Assembly (NCBI GenBank): GCA_017883125.1
Contig: JADGOD010000111.1
Span: forward strand, 1 to 16,078
Length of the DNA: 16,078 nucleotides
Origin: Acidimicrobiales bacterium
GTDB lineage: Bacteria; Actinomycetota; Acidimicrobiia; Acidimicrobiales; RAAP-2
Direction of reading: 5' to 3'
The translations under genes were made by a program, and so were the position numbers. Shown here piece after piece: positions 7,073 through 14,607 of this stretch. Each line of letters opens with the position of its first letter. Position 1 is the stretch's first letter. The notes under the pieces were generated by a model. The model did no database searches and was not told where the DNA came from. It saw only the letters and a list, made by a program, of their open reading frames with translations.

Positions 7073-8257
7073 TCAGCCGAACACCAATGGGAGTGACTCG
7101 AACTGGCGCAGCCCGTAGGAGACCTTGAGCTCGGTCCCCGGAACGATCGAGTACGCCGGGATCCGCTTGTGCCACTCACGAAGCGTGGTCCTCAGCTCGA
7201 GGCGGGCCAGGTGCGACCCGAGGCAGCGGTGGACCCCCACCCCGAACGCGAAGTGCTTCGGGTTCCGGGCGAGATCCACGATGTAGGCATCAGGCAGGAA
7301 GGTCTCGTCGGTGTTCGCAGACCCGAGGGTCGGGTTGATGCCCTCCCCCGCGTGCACCGGACAGCCGAAGATCTCGGTGTCTTGCGTCGCCACTCGCGAC
7401 ACGCCGGTCACCGGGGTCTCCCAGCGCAGGAGCTCCTCGACGGCGGAGGGGATGATCGTGGGGTCGGCCACGATCCTGGCCTGCTGGTCAGGGTGCTGAG
7501 CGAGATACGAGAAGAAGCACTCCAGGGTGTCGGTCACGGTGTCGAGGCCGGCGATGATGAAGAGGAAGCAGATCCCGAGGATCTCGTCATCGGTCAGCTT
7601 CGCCCCATCGACCTCGGCGGCGAGGAACATGCTCAAGATGTCGTCCGCGGGCTTGCGCCTGCGCTCGCCGAGCGCCTCGGTGAAGTAGCGCTCGACGTCA
7701 GCAGCGCTCGTGTGCTGGTTCTTCATCATCTCATCGATGTCGTCGCCCGGGGGATGCAGGATCCCGGTCTTCATCCCGAGGAACATGTCGAGCTCAGAGA
7801 GGGGAAGGCCGAGGAGCCGGAGGAAGACCTGCGAGGGAAGCGGCACCGAGATGTCGGTGGTGAACTCGCACGAGCCGGTGTCGATGAACTGGTCGATCAG
7901 TCCGTTGACCATCGCCGTGACGTCCGGTTCGAGGGCGTTCATCTTCTTCGGAGCGAAGATCGGGTCAAGGAGCTTGCGGTACTTCGAGTGGTCCGGTGGG
8001 TCGACCTGCAAGGGGATCAGCGGCACGGTCTGGCCCAGGTCGACCGCCTCCATCGAGGAGGAGAAGAGCTCAGGGTGCTGGAGCACCCACTCCACGGACT
8101 CGTGCGTCATGACCTGGTGACCGCCGAACGGGCCGGGCAGGACCGAACCGATCGCTCGGGCCATCTTGTAATAGGCCTGGGGGTTGAGCCCGGTCGCCGG
8201 GTCGAACACGATGGCTGGGTCGTAGTTGCTCGCTGTGTCAGACATCTCGGTTGTCAT
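7073..8257 (-). CDS. Cytochrome P450
   Basis: The 394-residue soluble bacterial-type P450 shows the I-helix oxygen-binding motif AGLDT at 236-240, the K-helix ExxR (Glu275-Arg278, 'EELLR'), and the heme-binding loop FGVGVHRCLG with proximal Cys345. Length and absence of a membrane anchor fit class I actinobacterial P450s, which need a ferredoxin and reductase; neither is encoded in this window. It would hydroxylate a hydrophobic substrate, possibly starting side-chain or ring breakdown. The ATG at 8257 overlaps the amidohydrolase stop by 4 bp (ATGA) and has AGAGGGAGA 3-5 bp upstream; the open frame extends much further upstream, but only as an antisense-type shadow of the amidohydrolase gene. 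It resembles the CYP124/125/142-rich steroid clusters by context only; I cannot assign a CYP family. Confidence 0.92.
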   Translation of the reverse strand: MTTEMSDTASNYDPAIVFDPATGLNPQAYYKMARAIGSVLPGPFGGHQVMTHESVEWVLQHPELFSSSMEAVDLGQTVPLIPLQVDPPDHSKYRKLLDPIFAPKKMNALEPDVTAMVNGLIDQFIDTGSCEFTTDISVPLPSQVFLRLLGLPLSELDMFLGMKTGILHPPGDDIDEMMKNQHTSAADVERYFTEALGERRRKPADDILSMFLAAEVDGAKLTDDEILGICFLFIIAGLDTVTDTLECFFSYLAQHPDQQARIVADPTIIPSAVEELLRWETPVTGVSRVATQDTEIFGCPVHAGEGINPTLGSANTDETFLPDAYIVDLARNPKHFAFGVGVHRCLGSHLARLELRTTLREWHKRIPAYSIVPGTELKVSYGLRQFESLPLVFG

Positions 8258-9552
8258 CTGTCTCCCTCTGAGATCTTGCCCAGGTCTGACGCCAACGTCG
8301 CGTGGGCCTTCACTGGTCCCTTGCTCTGCGCCTTGATCGAGACATCGTGTCCCGCCGCCCGCGCGCGCAGCGCACGAACCGTCGCCTGGTCCTTCGGGAT
8401 CGACGAGAACGGGTCGTAGCTGAAGTGCTCCATGGCGTTGAGGTACGTGACCTTGTTGATCTGCTCGTCGGGGAGCCCGCCGATCGACTTCCAGAGCTGC
8501 TCTGGTGCGGTGGGCCACGTCGAGTCGGAGTGCGGGTAGTCGCACTCCCAGGTCACGTTGTCCATGTTGAGGAAGTCCGTGTTCGCCAGCCCGAACTGGT
8601 CGTCGATGAAGCAGGTGATGACGTGGTCGTTGAACACCTGGCTCGGCAGGCGATCGCCGAAGTCTTGCCCGGTCCATGCATGCTGCTTCTGGTACTGGTA
8701 GTCGATTCGCTCGAGGAAGTACGGGATCCACCCGATCCCGCCCTCTGAGAGCGCGACCTTGATGTTCGGGAACTTGCGGAAGACCGGGGACCAGATGAGA
8801 TCGGCAGCCGCCTGGACGATGTTGATCGGGGTCAGCGAGATCAGCACATCGATCGGGGCGTCGGCGGACGTGATCACCAGGGCGGACGACGAGCCGATGT
8901 GCATGCAGACGGTCACCTGCTCCTCCTCGCACGCACGCCAGAACGGGTCCCAGTGGTCGGAGTGGATCGACGGCCAGCCGAGCTTCGACGGGTTCTCCGA
9001 GAAGGTCACGGCGTGCGCGCCCTTCGCCGCGGTGCGGCGAACTTCTGCCGCCGCGATCTCCGGGTCCCAGATCGCCGGGATCGGGCACGGGATGAACCGC
9101 CCTGGGTGGGTGCCGCACCACTCGTCGATGTGCCAGTCGTTGTATGCCTGGACCATCGCCAGCGCGACGTCCTTGTCGTCGGTCCTGGCGAAGAGCTGCC
9201 CGCAGAACTGGGGGAACGACGGGAAGCAGAGCGACCCGAGGACCCCGTTGGCGTCCATGTCCTTGACGCGCTCGTCGATGTCGTAGCAGCCGGGGCGGAG
9301 CTGGTCGAAGGAGGTCGGCTCCATCCCGTACTCCTCAGCAGGGCGGCCCGCCACCGCGTTGAGGGCGACGTTGCCCAGCACCTGGCCCTCGTAGAGCCAC
9401 GCGTCGGTCCCGTCATCAAGGGTTGCGAACTTCGGGGCAAGGTCCACGTACTTCGCCGGAAGCCGGCCTTCGAACACGTTCGGCGGCTCGACCACGTGAT
9501 CGTCCACGCTCACCAAGATCAGGTCATCGACGTCCATCCAGGGCCCCCCCAT
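8254..9552 (-). CDS. Amidohydrolase-related metal-dependent hydrolase (PF04909 type)
   Basis: The 432-residue protein has the TIM-barrel amidohydrolase-2 pattern: 'LILVSVDDHVVEPPNVF' near 11-27, a 'CMHIGSS' strand (His218), 'ALSEGGIGWIPYFLERID' near 267-284, and 'WECDYPHSDSTWP' near 335-347 with the conserved Asp338. This family includes metal-dependent hydrolases and decarboxylases of cyclic acids; in actinobacteria such genes often sit beside P450 and FadE genes, with unknown reactions. It heads the minus-strand unit and overlaps the P450 start by 4 bp, so a coupled role is likely. Two starts are possible: ATG 9552 (GAGGA about 9 bp before) or ATG 9537 just before 'DVDDLILV'. A G7 run (9544-9550, minus) lies directly after the first ATG. 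Confidence 0.85.
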   Translation of the reverse strand: MGGPWMDVDDLILVSVDDHVVEPPNVFEGRLPAKYVDLAPKFATLDDGTDAWLYEGQVLGNVALNAVAGRPAEEYGMEPTSFDQLRPGCYDIDERVKDMDANGVLGSLCFPSFPQFCGQLFARTDDKDVALAMVQAYNDWHIDEWCGTHPGRFIPCPIPAIWDPEIAAAEVRRTAAKGAHAVTFSENPSKLGWPSIHSDHWDPFWRACEEEQVTVCMHIGSSSALVITSADAPIDVLISLTPINIVQAAADLIWSPVFRKFPNIKVALSEGGIGWIPYFLERIDYQYQKQHAWTGQDFGDRLPSQVFNDHVITCFIDDQFGLANTDFLNMDNVTWECDYPHSDSTWPTAPEQLWKSIGGLPDEQINKVTYLNAMEHFSYDPFSSIPKDQATVRALRARAAGHDVSIKAQSKGPVKAHATLASDLGKISEGDR

Positions 9553-9784
9553 CCTTCAGATTCCTCACCGGCTCACCGACCAAGGGGTCGGAGACAACGG
9601 AATTCAACGTACCATGCCGGCATCTCGGTGCTCCAGGGGTTGGCGACCTCCCTCGACCTCCACATCCACATCCACGGCGGAGCAGCGGGTCTCGGACACT
9701 CCGGCTCGTCGCCTCGCACGGCTAGTCTCGGCAGAGCGCCCGGGGCGCCGAGTTGGCGCCGGGCGATGTTGAGGGGGAGTAGAC
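9553..9784. promoter_or_regulatory. Divergent promoter region with operator-like and leader stem-loops
   Basis: This 232-bp region drives the amidohydrolase unit leftward and the DUF35/thiolase pair rightward; I see no gene in it. Close to the left start is a perfect CCGACC-AAGG-GGTCGG repeat (9576-9591), operator-like in size. Close to the right start is an 11-bp stem with a two-base bulge, CGCCCGG(GG)CGCC-GAGTT-GGCGCCGGGCG (9737-9765), 19 bp before the DUF35 GTG. The shared region suggests the two units are regulated together. -10/-35 boxes could not be placed with confidence. Confidence 0.5.
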
Positions 9785-10219
9785 GTGCCAGAGCCGAGTG
9801 TCCCGTTCCGGATCCTTCCGGAGCTCAGCGATCGGAATCGCCACTTCTGGCAGGGAGGCGAGCAGGGCCACCTGACCATCCTGCGCTGCCAGGAGTGCGG
9901 GTACTACCTCCACCCTCCGACGCCGACGTGCCCTCACGACCAGTCGAAGGACGTCGCCCCGGAAGCGGTGAGCGGCCGAGCGACGGTGGCCAGCTTCACC
10001 ATCAACCACCAGGCGTGGATCCCGGGCGTCGAGGTCCCCTACCTCATCGCCATCGTGGAGATCGACGAGCAGCCCGAGCTTCGCCTGACCACCAACCTCG
10101 TGAACTGCGAGGCCGAGGACGTCCACGTCGGGATGCCGGTCCAAGTGCTCTTCGAGCACCACGAGGACGCCAACGGTGACGTGTGGATCCCGCTGTTCGA
10201 GCCGACAGGAGGCAAGTGA
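9785..10219 (+). CDS. DUF35 OB-fold protein, probable partner of the thiolase-like aldolase
   Basis: The 144-residue protein has the DUF35 layout: N-terminal helix 'FWQGGEQGHLTILRC', a zinc-ribbon (Cys35, Cys38, Cys49), then an OB-fold with 'SGRATVASFTINHQ' at 63-76 and 'VPYLIAIVEID' at 84-94. DUF35 proteins bind thiolase-fold enzymes. In steroid side-chain degradation the DUF35 domain of ChsH2 is needed by the aldolase Ltp2 (family knowledge). The fourth zinc ligand is unusual: the second knuckle reads CPHD, so Asp52 (or His51) stands where Cys is normal. GTG 9785 is preceded by GGGGGAG. The thiolase gene starts 1 bp after the stop, so the two are one operon and probably one complex. Confidence 0.85.
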   Translation: MPEPSVPFRILPELSDRNRHFWQGGEQGHLTILRCQECGYYLHPPTPTCPHDQSKDVAPEAVSGRATVASFTINHQAWIPGVEVPYLIAIVEIDEQPELRLTTNLVNCEAEDVHVGMPVQVLFEHHEDANGDVWIPLFEPTGGK

Positions 10220-10220
10220 G

Positions 10221-11417
10221 ATGACCTTGACCGAGACCCCCCTCGAGAGGAACTGCGTCGTCAGCGGCATCGGGCAGTCCGACATCGGCCGCCGCTTGGG
10301 CCGCGACCCTCTGGGCCTCACCCTTGATGCTTGCTACGCGGCGATCAAGGATGCAGGACTCCGCGTCGAGGACATCGACGGCCTCTCGACGTATCCCGGC
10401 GCGGTCGGAGGGAGCCCCGGGTTCAGCGGTGCCGGCGCCTACGAGATCCTCGACGCGATGCGCCTCAAGGTCGGCTTCTACGACAGCGGCGTCGAGACCG
10501 CCGGGCAGCTGGGCTCGGTGATGAAAGCGTGCATGGCCGTCGCCGCCGGCCTGTCGAACCACGTGCTGTGCTTCCGCTCGGTGTGGGAAGGGTCCGCCCA
10601 GGGGACCGGCGGTCGCAAGGCGTCGGGGGCCTTGACGCAGTACGCGTCGGGCTCCATGGAGTGGCTGCTGCCCTTCGGCTCGGCCTCGGCAGCGAACTGG
10701 ATCGCCATGTTCGCCCAGGCCCACATGCACAAGTACGGCACGACCCCCGAGCAGCTCGCCCAGATCGCGCTGAACTCCCGGAAGAACGCCGGGCTCAACC
10801 CCAACGCCATCTACGCCGAACCGATGACGATGGACGACTACATGAGCGCCCGCATGATCTCCACCCCACTTCGCCTCTTCGACTGCGATGCACCGTGCGA
10901 CGGAGCCACCGCGTTCATCATCTCTCGCAAGGAGCTGGCGGCGGATCTGGACTGCACGCCGATCACCATCGAGGCGATGGGCTCGGCCAACCACGACCGC
11001 GCCACGTGGGACCAGCTCCGAGATCTGTCTCGGACGATCGGCGCCGACGCCGCCGCCCAGATGTGGTCCCGCACCGACCTGACCCCCAAGGACGTCGACA
11101 TCGCCGAGCTCTACGACGGCTTCAGCATCTTGGCGCTGCTGTGGCTCGAGGCGATGCAGCTGTGCGAGATGGGTGAGAGCGGGTCGTTCATCGAAGGTGG
11201 CCAGCGGATCGCCCTCGACGGCGAGCTCCCCCTCAACACCCACGGAGGCCAGCTCTCCGCGGGACGGCTCCACGGCTACGGCTTCTTCCACGAGGCCTGC
11301 CTCCAGCTGCGCGGCGAGGCAGGAGCGCGCCAGGTGGCCAAGCAGCCTCAGGTGGCAGCGGTGGCGGCCGGTGGCGGCGTCACCTGCGGCACCTTCCTGC
11401 TGAGCACCCGGCCGTAG
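10221..11417 (+). CDS. Thiolase-fold protein without nucleophilic Cys, Ltp2-like retro-aldolase candidate
   Basis: The 398-residue protein has the lipid-transfer/SCP2-type thiolase fold: 'LTLDACYAAIKDAGLRVEDI' near 33-52, 'MKACMAVAAGLSNHVLCF' near 101-118, 'DCDAPCDGATAFIISRKE' near 220, 'DIAELYDGFSI' near 294-304, and 'NTHGGQLSAGRLHGYGF' near 339-355 with His341. Where true thiolases carry the acyl-accepting Cys, this protein reads ETAGQLG (92-98), so thiolysis by the usual mechanism is unlikely. Tyr298 and Tyr353 occupy the regions where Ltp2-type aldolases are reported to use tyrosines; I have not aligned them. With the DUF35 neighbour this argues for retro-aldol cleavage of a beta-hydroxyacyl-CoA. 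ATG 10221 has AGGAGG 8 bp upstream. Confidence 0.85.
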   Translation: MTLTETPLERNCVVSGIGQSDIGRRLGRDPLGLTLDACYAAIKDAGLRVEDIDGLSTYPGAVGGSPGFSGAGAYEILDAMRLKVGFYDSGVETAGQLGSVMKACMAVAAGLSNHVLCFRSVWEGSAQGTGGRKASGALTQYASGSMEWLLPFGSASAANWIAMFAQAHMHKYGTTPEQLAQIALNSRKNAGLNPNAIYAEPMTMDDYMSARMISTPLRLFDCDAPCDGATAFIISRKELAADLDCTPITIEAMGSANHDRATWDQLRDLSRTIGADAAAQMWSRTDLTPKDVDIAELYDGFSILALLWLEAMQLCEMGESGSFIEGGQRIALDGELPLNTHGGQLSAGRLHGYGFFHEACLQLRGEAGARQVAKQPQVAAVAAGGGVTCGTFLLSTRP

Positions 11418-11422
11418 ACAGC

Positions 11423-11465
11423 GTCGAGCGGGGCGCAAGGCCCCTCGACGTTCCCCGGAGCGGGG
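11423..11465. terminator. Two hairpins between converging genes, probable terminator
   Basis: The 55-bp gap between the thiolase stop and the converging dehydrogenase stop is filled by two stems. The first is GTCGAG-(CG)-GGGC, loop GCAAG, GCCCCTCGAC (11423-11449), with a two-base bulge. The second is CCCCG-GAG-CGGGG (11453-11465) followed by GTCTCTCTC, a weak pyrimidine run. Placement between convergent genes supports a terminator for the plus-strand pair, perhaps in both directions. Confidence 0.5.
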
Positions 11466-11472
11466 GTCTCTC

Positions 11473-12639
11473 TCAGCGAGCGCGCGGGAGACCGAGGCCG
11501 TTACGGGCCACGATGTCCCGCTGGATCTCGCTCGTGCCGCCGTAGGTCGTGGTCCCGAGTGCGAAGCGCAGGGCGTACTCCGCCTCGCCCTTCGCCGGAG
11601 CCGTCGGATCCCCGAACGATCGGATCCCGTCGGGGCCCATGAGGTTGACGAAGTCGCGAGACTGACGCAGGAGCGCCTCAGAGGAGAACAGCTTTGCCAT
11701 CGATCCCTCCACGCCCGGCCGGCCACCCTGGTCGGCGACCCATGCGCTCCGGCGGGCCAGCAGGGTGGTCACCTCGGCTTCCGCAGCCATCCTCCCGAGC
11801 TTCGCCAGCGTCCGCTCGTCGTCCGCGGGGAGCGTGCCGTCAATCTCGTTCGGAGTGGTCGCCCACGCCTCCATCGCCCGCTGCAGGCGGATCGTGTGGC
11901 CGTCATGCGCCCCAGAGCGCTCCAGGGTGAGACCGAGACCCATGACGTCCCACCCCTTGTCGACCTCGCCGATGCGCATCACGTCGGGGATGCGCACGTC
12001 GCTGTAGAAGGTGATGTTGGTCCTCTCGCCCGAGATCGTCTGGACGGGCTGGACCTCGACACCACCGCCGTCGATGGGGACGAGGAACGTGGTCAGCCCC
12101 CTGTGCTTGGGCGCGTCGGGATTCGTCCTCGTCAACATGAAGACGTACTTGGCGTCCTGAGCGCTGGTGGTGAACATCTTCTGGCCGTTGATCACCCACT
12201 CGTCGCCATCCCGCACGGCTCGAGTCTGCGCAGCGGCGACGTCGGAGCCTGATTCGGGCTCGGTGAAGCCGAGGGAGACGATGAACTCTCCCCGCAGCGC
12301 GGGCGGGATGATCATCTTCTTGAGCTCGTCGGAGCCGAGCGCAAGGATGATTCCAAGAACTATCGCGGTGGTCCCCTGCCCGTAGGTCGGCGCCCCGGCA
12401 CGCTGGAACTCCTCGTGGAACGCGATCATCTCTAGGTGGCCCTTGCCCTGGCCGCCGAACTCCTCGGGCCAGCTGGGGGCGAGGAGCCCCTGATCGGCGA
12501 GCGCCCGGTGGAGGTCCCAGCTGTGGTGGATGCCGGTCTCATGCATCATTCGCTCGACGTCTTCGGTGAAGTGCTCGTCGAGGAACGCCTTCGCCTCGGC
12601 GCGGAACGCTTCGCTCGACTCTCCCAGTCGGAAATCCAT
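11473..12639 (-). CDS. Acyl-CoA dehydrogenase, catalytic-type subunit (second FadE pair)
   Basis: The 388-residue acyl-CoA dehydrogenase shows 'LLAPSWPEEFGGQG' at 52-65, the FAD strand 'LGFTEPESGSDVAA' at 123-136, 'KMFTTSAQDAKYVFMLTRTN' at 154-173, and C-terminal 'YGGTSEIQRDIVARNGLGLPR'. Glu240 in 'LTLERSG' lies at the helix-G site used as catalytic base in isovaleryl-CoA dehydrogenase-like and FadE29-like enzymes; the alternative Glu of the medium-chain type is Gly. It follows the partner subunit by 2 bp, with AAGGGGG 8 bp before ATG 12639 inside the upstream gene's end. It should introduce a double bond next to the CoA thioester. It differs clearly from the first pair's catalytic subunit, so it is a second enzyme, not a recent duplicate. 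Confidence 0.9.
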   Translation of the reverse strand: MDFRLGESSEAFRAEAKAFLDEHFTEDVERMMHETGIHHSWDLHRALADQGLLAPSWPEEFGGQGKGHLEMIAFHEEFQRAGAPTYGQGTTAIVLGIILALGSDELKKMIIPPALRGEFIVSLGFTEPESGSDVAAAQTRAVRDGDEWVINGQKMFTTSAQDAKYVFMLTRTNPDAPKHRGLTTFLVPIDGGGVEVQPVQTISGERTNITFYSDVRIPDVMRIGEVDKGWDVMGLGLTLERSGAHDGHTIRLQRAMEAWATTPNEIDGTLPADDERTLAKLGRMAAEAEVTTLLARRSAWVADQGGRPGVEGSMAKLFSSEALLRQSRDFVNLMGPDGIRSFGDPTAPAKGEAEYALRFALGTTTYGGTSEIQRDIVARNGLGLPRAR

Positions 12640-12641
12640 GC

Positions 12642-13667
12642 TCAGGCCCCCTTCTTCAGACGGTCAAGGCGAGCGCGCTCGGCGCTGGCGAAGATCACGT
12701 CAGGCTCGGCCATCAGCGCAGGCCACGCATGGGCCCTCCGCCAGTAGAGCTGGATGTCGTACTCGGCCATGAATCCGTAGCCGCCGTGGTAGTGCTCGCT
12801 GGCGTAGCTGGCCTCTCGGGCCGCCTCGGTCGCGAAGCCGAAGGCCAGCCTGGCGAGCTCGCTGAAGCGCTCAGGGTCCTCGTCGGCGGCCCACGCCGCC
12901 TCGCGGCTGAGCAGCATGGCGCCGTCAGCCGATGTCCGGGCATTGGCGAGACCGTGGGCCACCGCTTGGAACGAGCCGATCGGGGTACCGAAGGCGTGGC
13001 GCTCCTTGACGTACTCGACGCCGATCTCGAGGGCGCGATTGGCCAGACCGACCAAGGCGTTGGCGGTCAGGGCCATCCACTCGTCACGTGCGCGCTCGAA
13101 GACCTCGCTCGCGACGGCACCCGAGGCCAACGAGGTGGCGCCGGCGACGGGAAGATCTGCCACGGGCATCGCCCCGGTCGTGCGCAGCTGAGCTCTCTCT
13201 GCGCCCAGATCCATGGCGAAGAGCTCTCCCACGTCGAAGAAGATCACCGAGTCAGCGACCGCTCCGGCGGGGACCATCCTCAAGACCCCACCGATCGGCG
13301 GGTGGAGGGCGACGGAGACCAGCCGCTCACCGGCGAGGTGGCCGACGAGCAGATCCTTGGCGGCCCCGCTGTCGAGCCGGCCCAGCAGGCGTACCGCCAC
13401 CTGGGCATCGATGATCGGCGCAGAGCCGAGGGCTCGGCCGTGCTGTTCGGCCACGAGGGCCAGGTCGAGCAGGGTCGCTCCCCACCCGCCAGCGGCCTCA
13501 TCGGCGGCCATCGAGACCGCCCCGGTCTCGATGAGCGTCGACCAGAGGTCGGCGTCGAAGCCGGTTGCCTCCGCCGAGCGCACGCGCTCGGACGGAGACT
13601 CCTTGGCGTAGAGCGCCTCAAAGGCCTCGACGAGCTGGACTTGCTCGTCGGAAGGGTTCAGATCCAT
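12642..13667 (-). CDS. Acyl-CoA dehydrogenase, partner-type subunit (second FadE pair)
   Basis: From ATG 13667 the protein is 341 residues, shorter than usual dehydrogenases (about 380-400). It has a weakly conserved N-domain ('MAADEAAGGWGATLLDLALV'), 'VKERHAFGTPIGSFQAVAHGLAN' in the C-domain, and 'HYHGGYGFMAEYDIQLYWRRAHAW' near the end. The FAD strand between is degenerate, and the helix-G region reads 'DEWMALTANALVG', without the LxxER glutamate. This matches the base-lacking subunit of heteromeric FadE enzymes. AGGAG stands 8 bp before the ATG; the open frame upstream only shadows the neighbouring gene. It precedes the catalytic subunit by 2 bp, the same order as in the first pair. Confidence 0.85.
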   Translation of the reverse strand: MDLNPSDEQVQLVEAFEALYAKESPSERVRSAEATGFDADLWSTLIETGAVSMAADEAAGGWGATLLDLALVAEQHGRALGSAPIIDAQVAVRLLGRLDSGAAKDLLVGHLAGERLVSVALHPPIGGVLRMVPAGAVADSVIFFDVGELFAMDLGAERAQLRTTGAMPVADLPVAGATSLASGAVASEVFERARDEWMALTANALVGLANRALEIGVEYVKERHAFGTPIGSFQAVAHGLANARTSADGAMLLSREAAWAADEDPERFSELARLAFGFATEAAREASYASEHYHGGYGFMAEYDIQLYWRRAHAWPALMAEPDVIFASAERARLDRLKKGA

Positions 13668-13701
13668 GTGGCCGGCTCCTGCGGTCCGTGCTCGGCCGGT
13701 G

Positions 13702-14607
13702 CTACTTCTTGGCCCGGGGCCCCTCGACGGCGTCGCTGGTGGCGAGCAGCGTCGGAGAGGGGTTCTTCCAGTCCTCGATCCCGTCCTCGGGCCGAGCGGC
13801 CGGGAAGTGGTCATCGTGGACGCTGGCCCAGTGCGAGTGGTTCAGCTCGTGGAGGGTGAAGCTGGCCTGGAGCGAGTTGTAGAAGCCTTGGTTGTCCATG
13901 GTCTGGTTGACCGACTCCTTGATGAGCAGCGCTGCCATGGTCGGGGTCTTGGCGATCCGGCGGGCGAACTCGAGGGTCTTGTCGCTGAGCTCGTCGACGG
14001 GGAAGATCTTGGACACCATGCCGAGCTGGTGCGCCTCTTCGACGCTGAGGGCGTCGCCGGTGAGCAGGAGCTCCTTGGCCTTGCGGGGCCCGAACTCCCA
14101 GGGGTGGCCGAAGTACTCCATGCCGCACATCCCCAGTCGGTTGCCGACGACGTCGGCGAAGAAGCAGTTGTCGGCGGCCACGATCAGGTCGCAGGCCCAC
14201 ATGAGCATGAGGCCGGCGGAGTAGACCGACCCCTGGACCTGGGCGACGGTGATCTTGCGGAGGTTCCTCCAGCGCAGCGTGTTCTGGAAGAAGTAGTGCC
14301 ACTCCTGGAGCATCAGCCTCTCGGTGCCCTGGCGGGTGGCGCCGTTCATCTTGTAGGTGGGGTGGCTCGCGAACTCCTCGCGGGACTCAGGCGTGCCGAG
14401 GTCGTGGCCCGAGGAGAAGAGCGGGCCGGTGCCACCCAGGATGACCACGCGGCAGGTGTCGTCCTCCTCGGCGATCCTGAAGGCCTCGTCGAGCTCCACG
14501 AGCAGGCCGCGGCTCTGCGCGTTGCGCGTCTCGGGCCGGTCGAGGAGTATCCGGACGATCTGGCCGTCGTCGTGCTCTTCGTACTGCAGGTACTTGAACT
14601 CGGGCAT
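13702..14607 (-). CDS. Enoyl-CoA hydratase/isomerase (crotonase family)
   Basis: The 301-residue crotonase has the oxyanion-hole segments 'LFSSGHDLG' (63-71) and 'VQGSVYSAGLMLMWACDLIVA' (124-144), the helix 'RKAKELLLTGDALSVEEAHQLGMVSKI', and a C-terminal extension ending in 'PRAKK'. It is longer than the usual 260 residues. In classic hydratases two Glu residues activate water; in the matching stretch here ('FADVVGNRLGMCGMEYFGHP') the first Glu is not evident, so isomerase, hydratase or another crotonase reaction are all possible. ATG 14607 is preceded by GGAGAGGA. It is the first intact gene of the minus-strand unit that continues, after 34 bp, into the second FadE pair; hydration of their enoyl-CoA product is the simplest role. 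Confidence 0.87.
   Translation of the reverse strand: MPEFKYLQYEEHDDGQIVRILLDRPETRNAQSRGLLVELDEAFRIAEEDDTCRVVILGGTGPLFSSGHDLGTPESREEFASHPTYKMNGATRQGTERLMLQEWHYFFQNTLRWRNLRKITVAQVQGSVYSAGLMLMWACDLIVAADNCFFADVVGNRLGMCGMEYFGHPWEFGPRKAKELLLTGDALSVEEAHQLGMVSKIFPVDELSDKTLEFARRIAKTPTMAALLIKESVNQTMDNQGFYNSLQASFTLHELNHSHWASVHDDHFPAARPEDGIEDWKNPSPTLLATSDAVEGPRAKK

Noticed and set aside
7073..8257. Assignment of the P450 to CYP125, CYP124 or CYP142
   Set aside because: Only general P450 motifs are visible by eye; context alone does not justify a family number.
8258..9121. Long N-terminal extension of the P450 frame
   Set aside because: It runs through the amidohydrolase gene in another frame and gives low-complexity Arg/Pro/Gly-rich sequence. 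The ATG at 8257 has a strong ribosome-binding site.
9544..9550. G7 tract after the amidohydrolase ATG as a phase-variation switch
   Set aside because: A downstream in-frame ATG at 9537 lies past the tract and could start the protein regardless. A single short G-run is common in such GC-rich DNA.
13668..13814. Upstream start for the second partner-type dehydrogenase
   Set aside because: The added residues are Arg/Pro/Ser-rich shadow of the hydratase gene. ATG 13667 with AGGAG fits the family's N-terminus.
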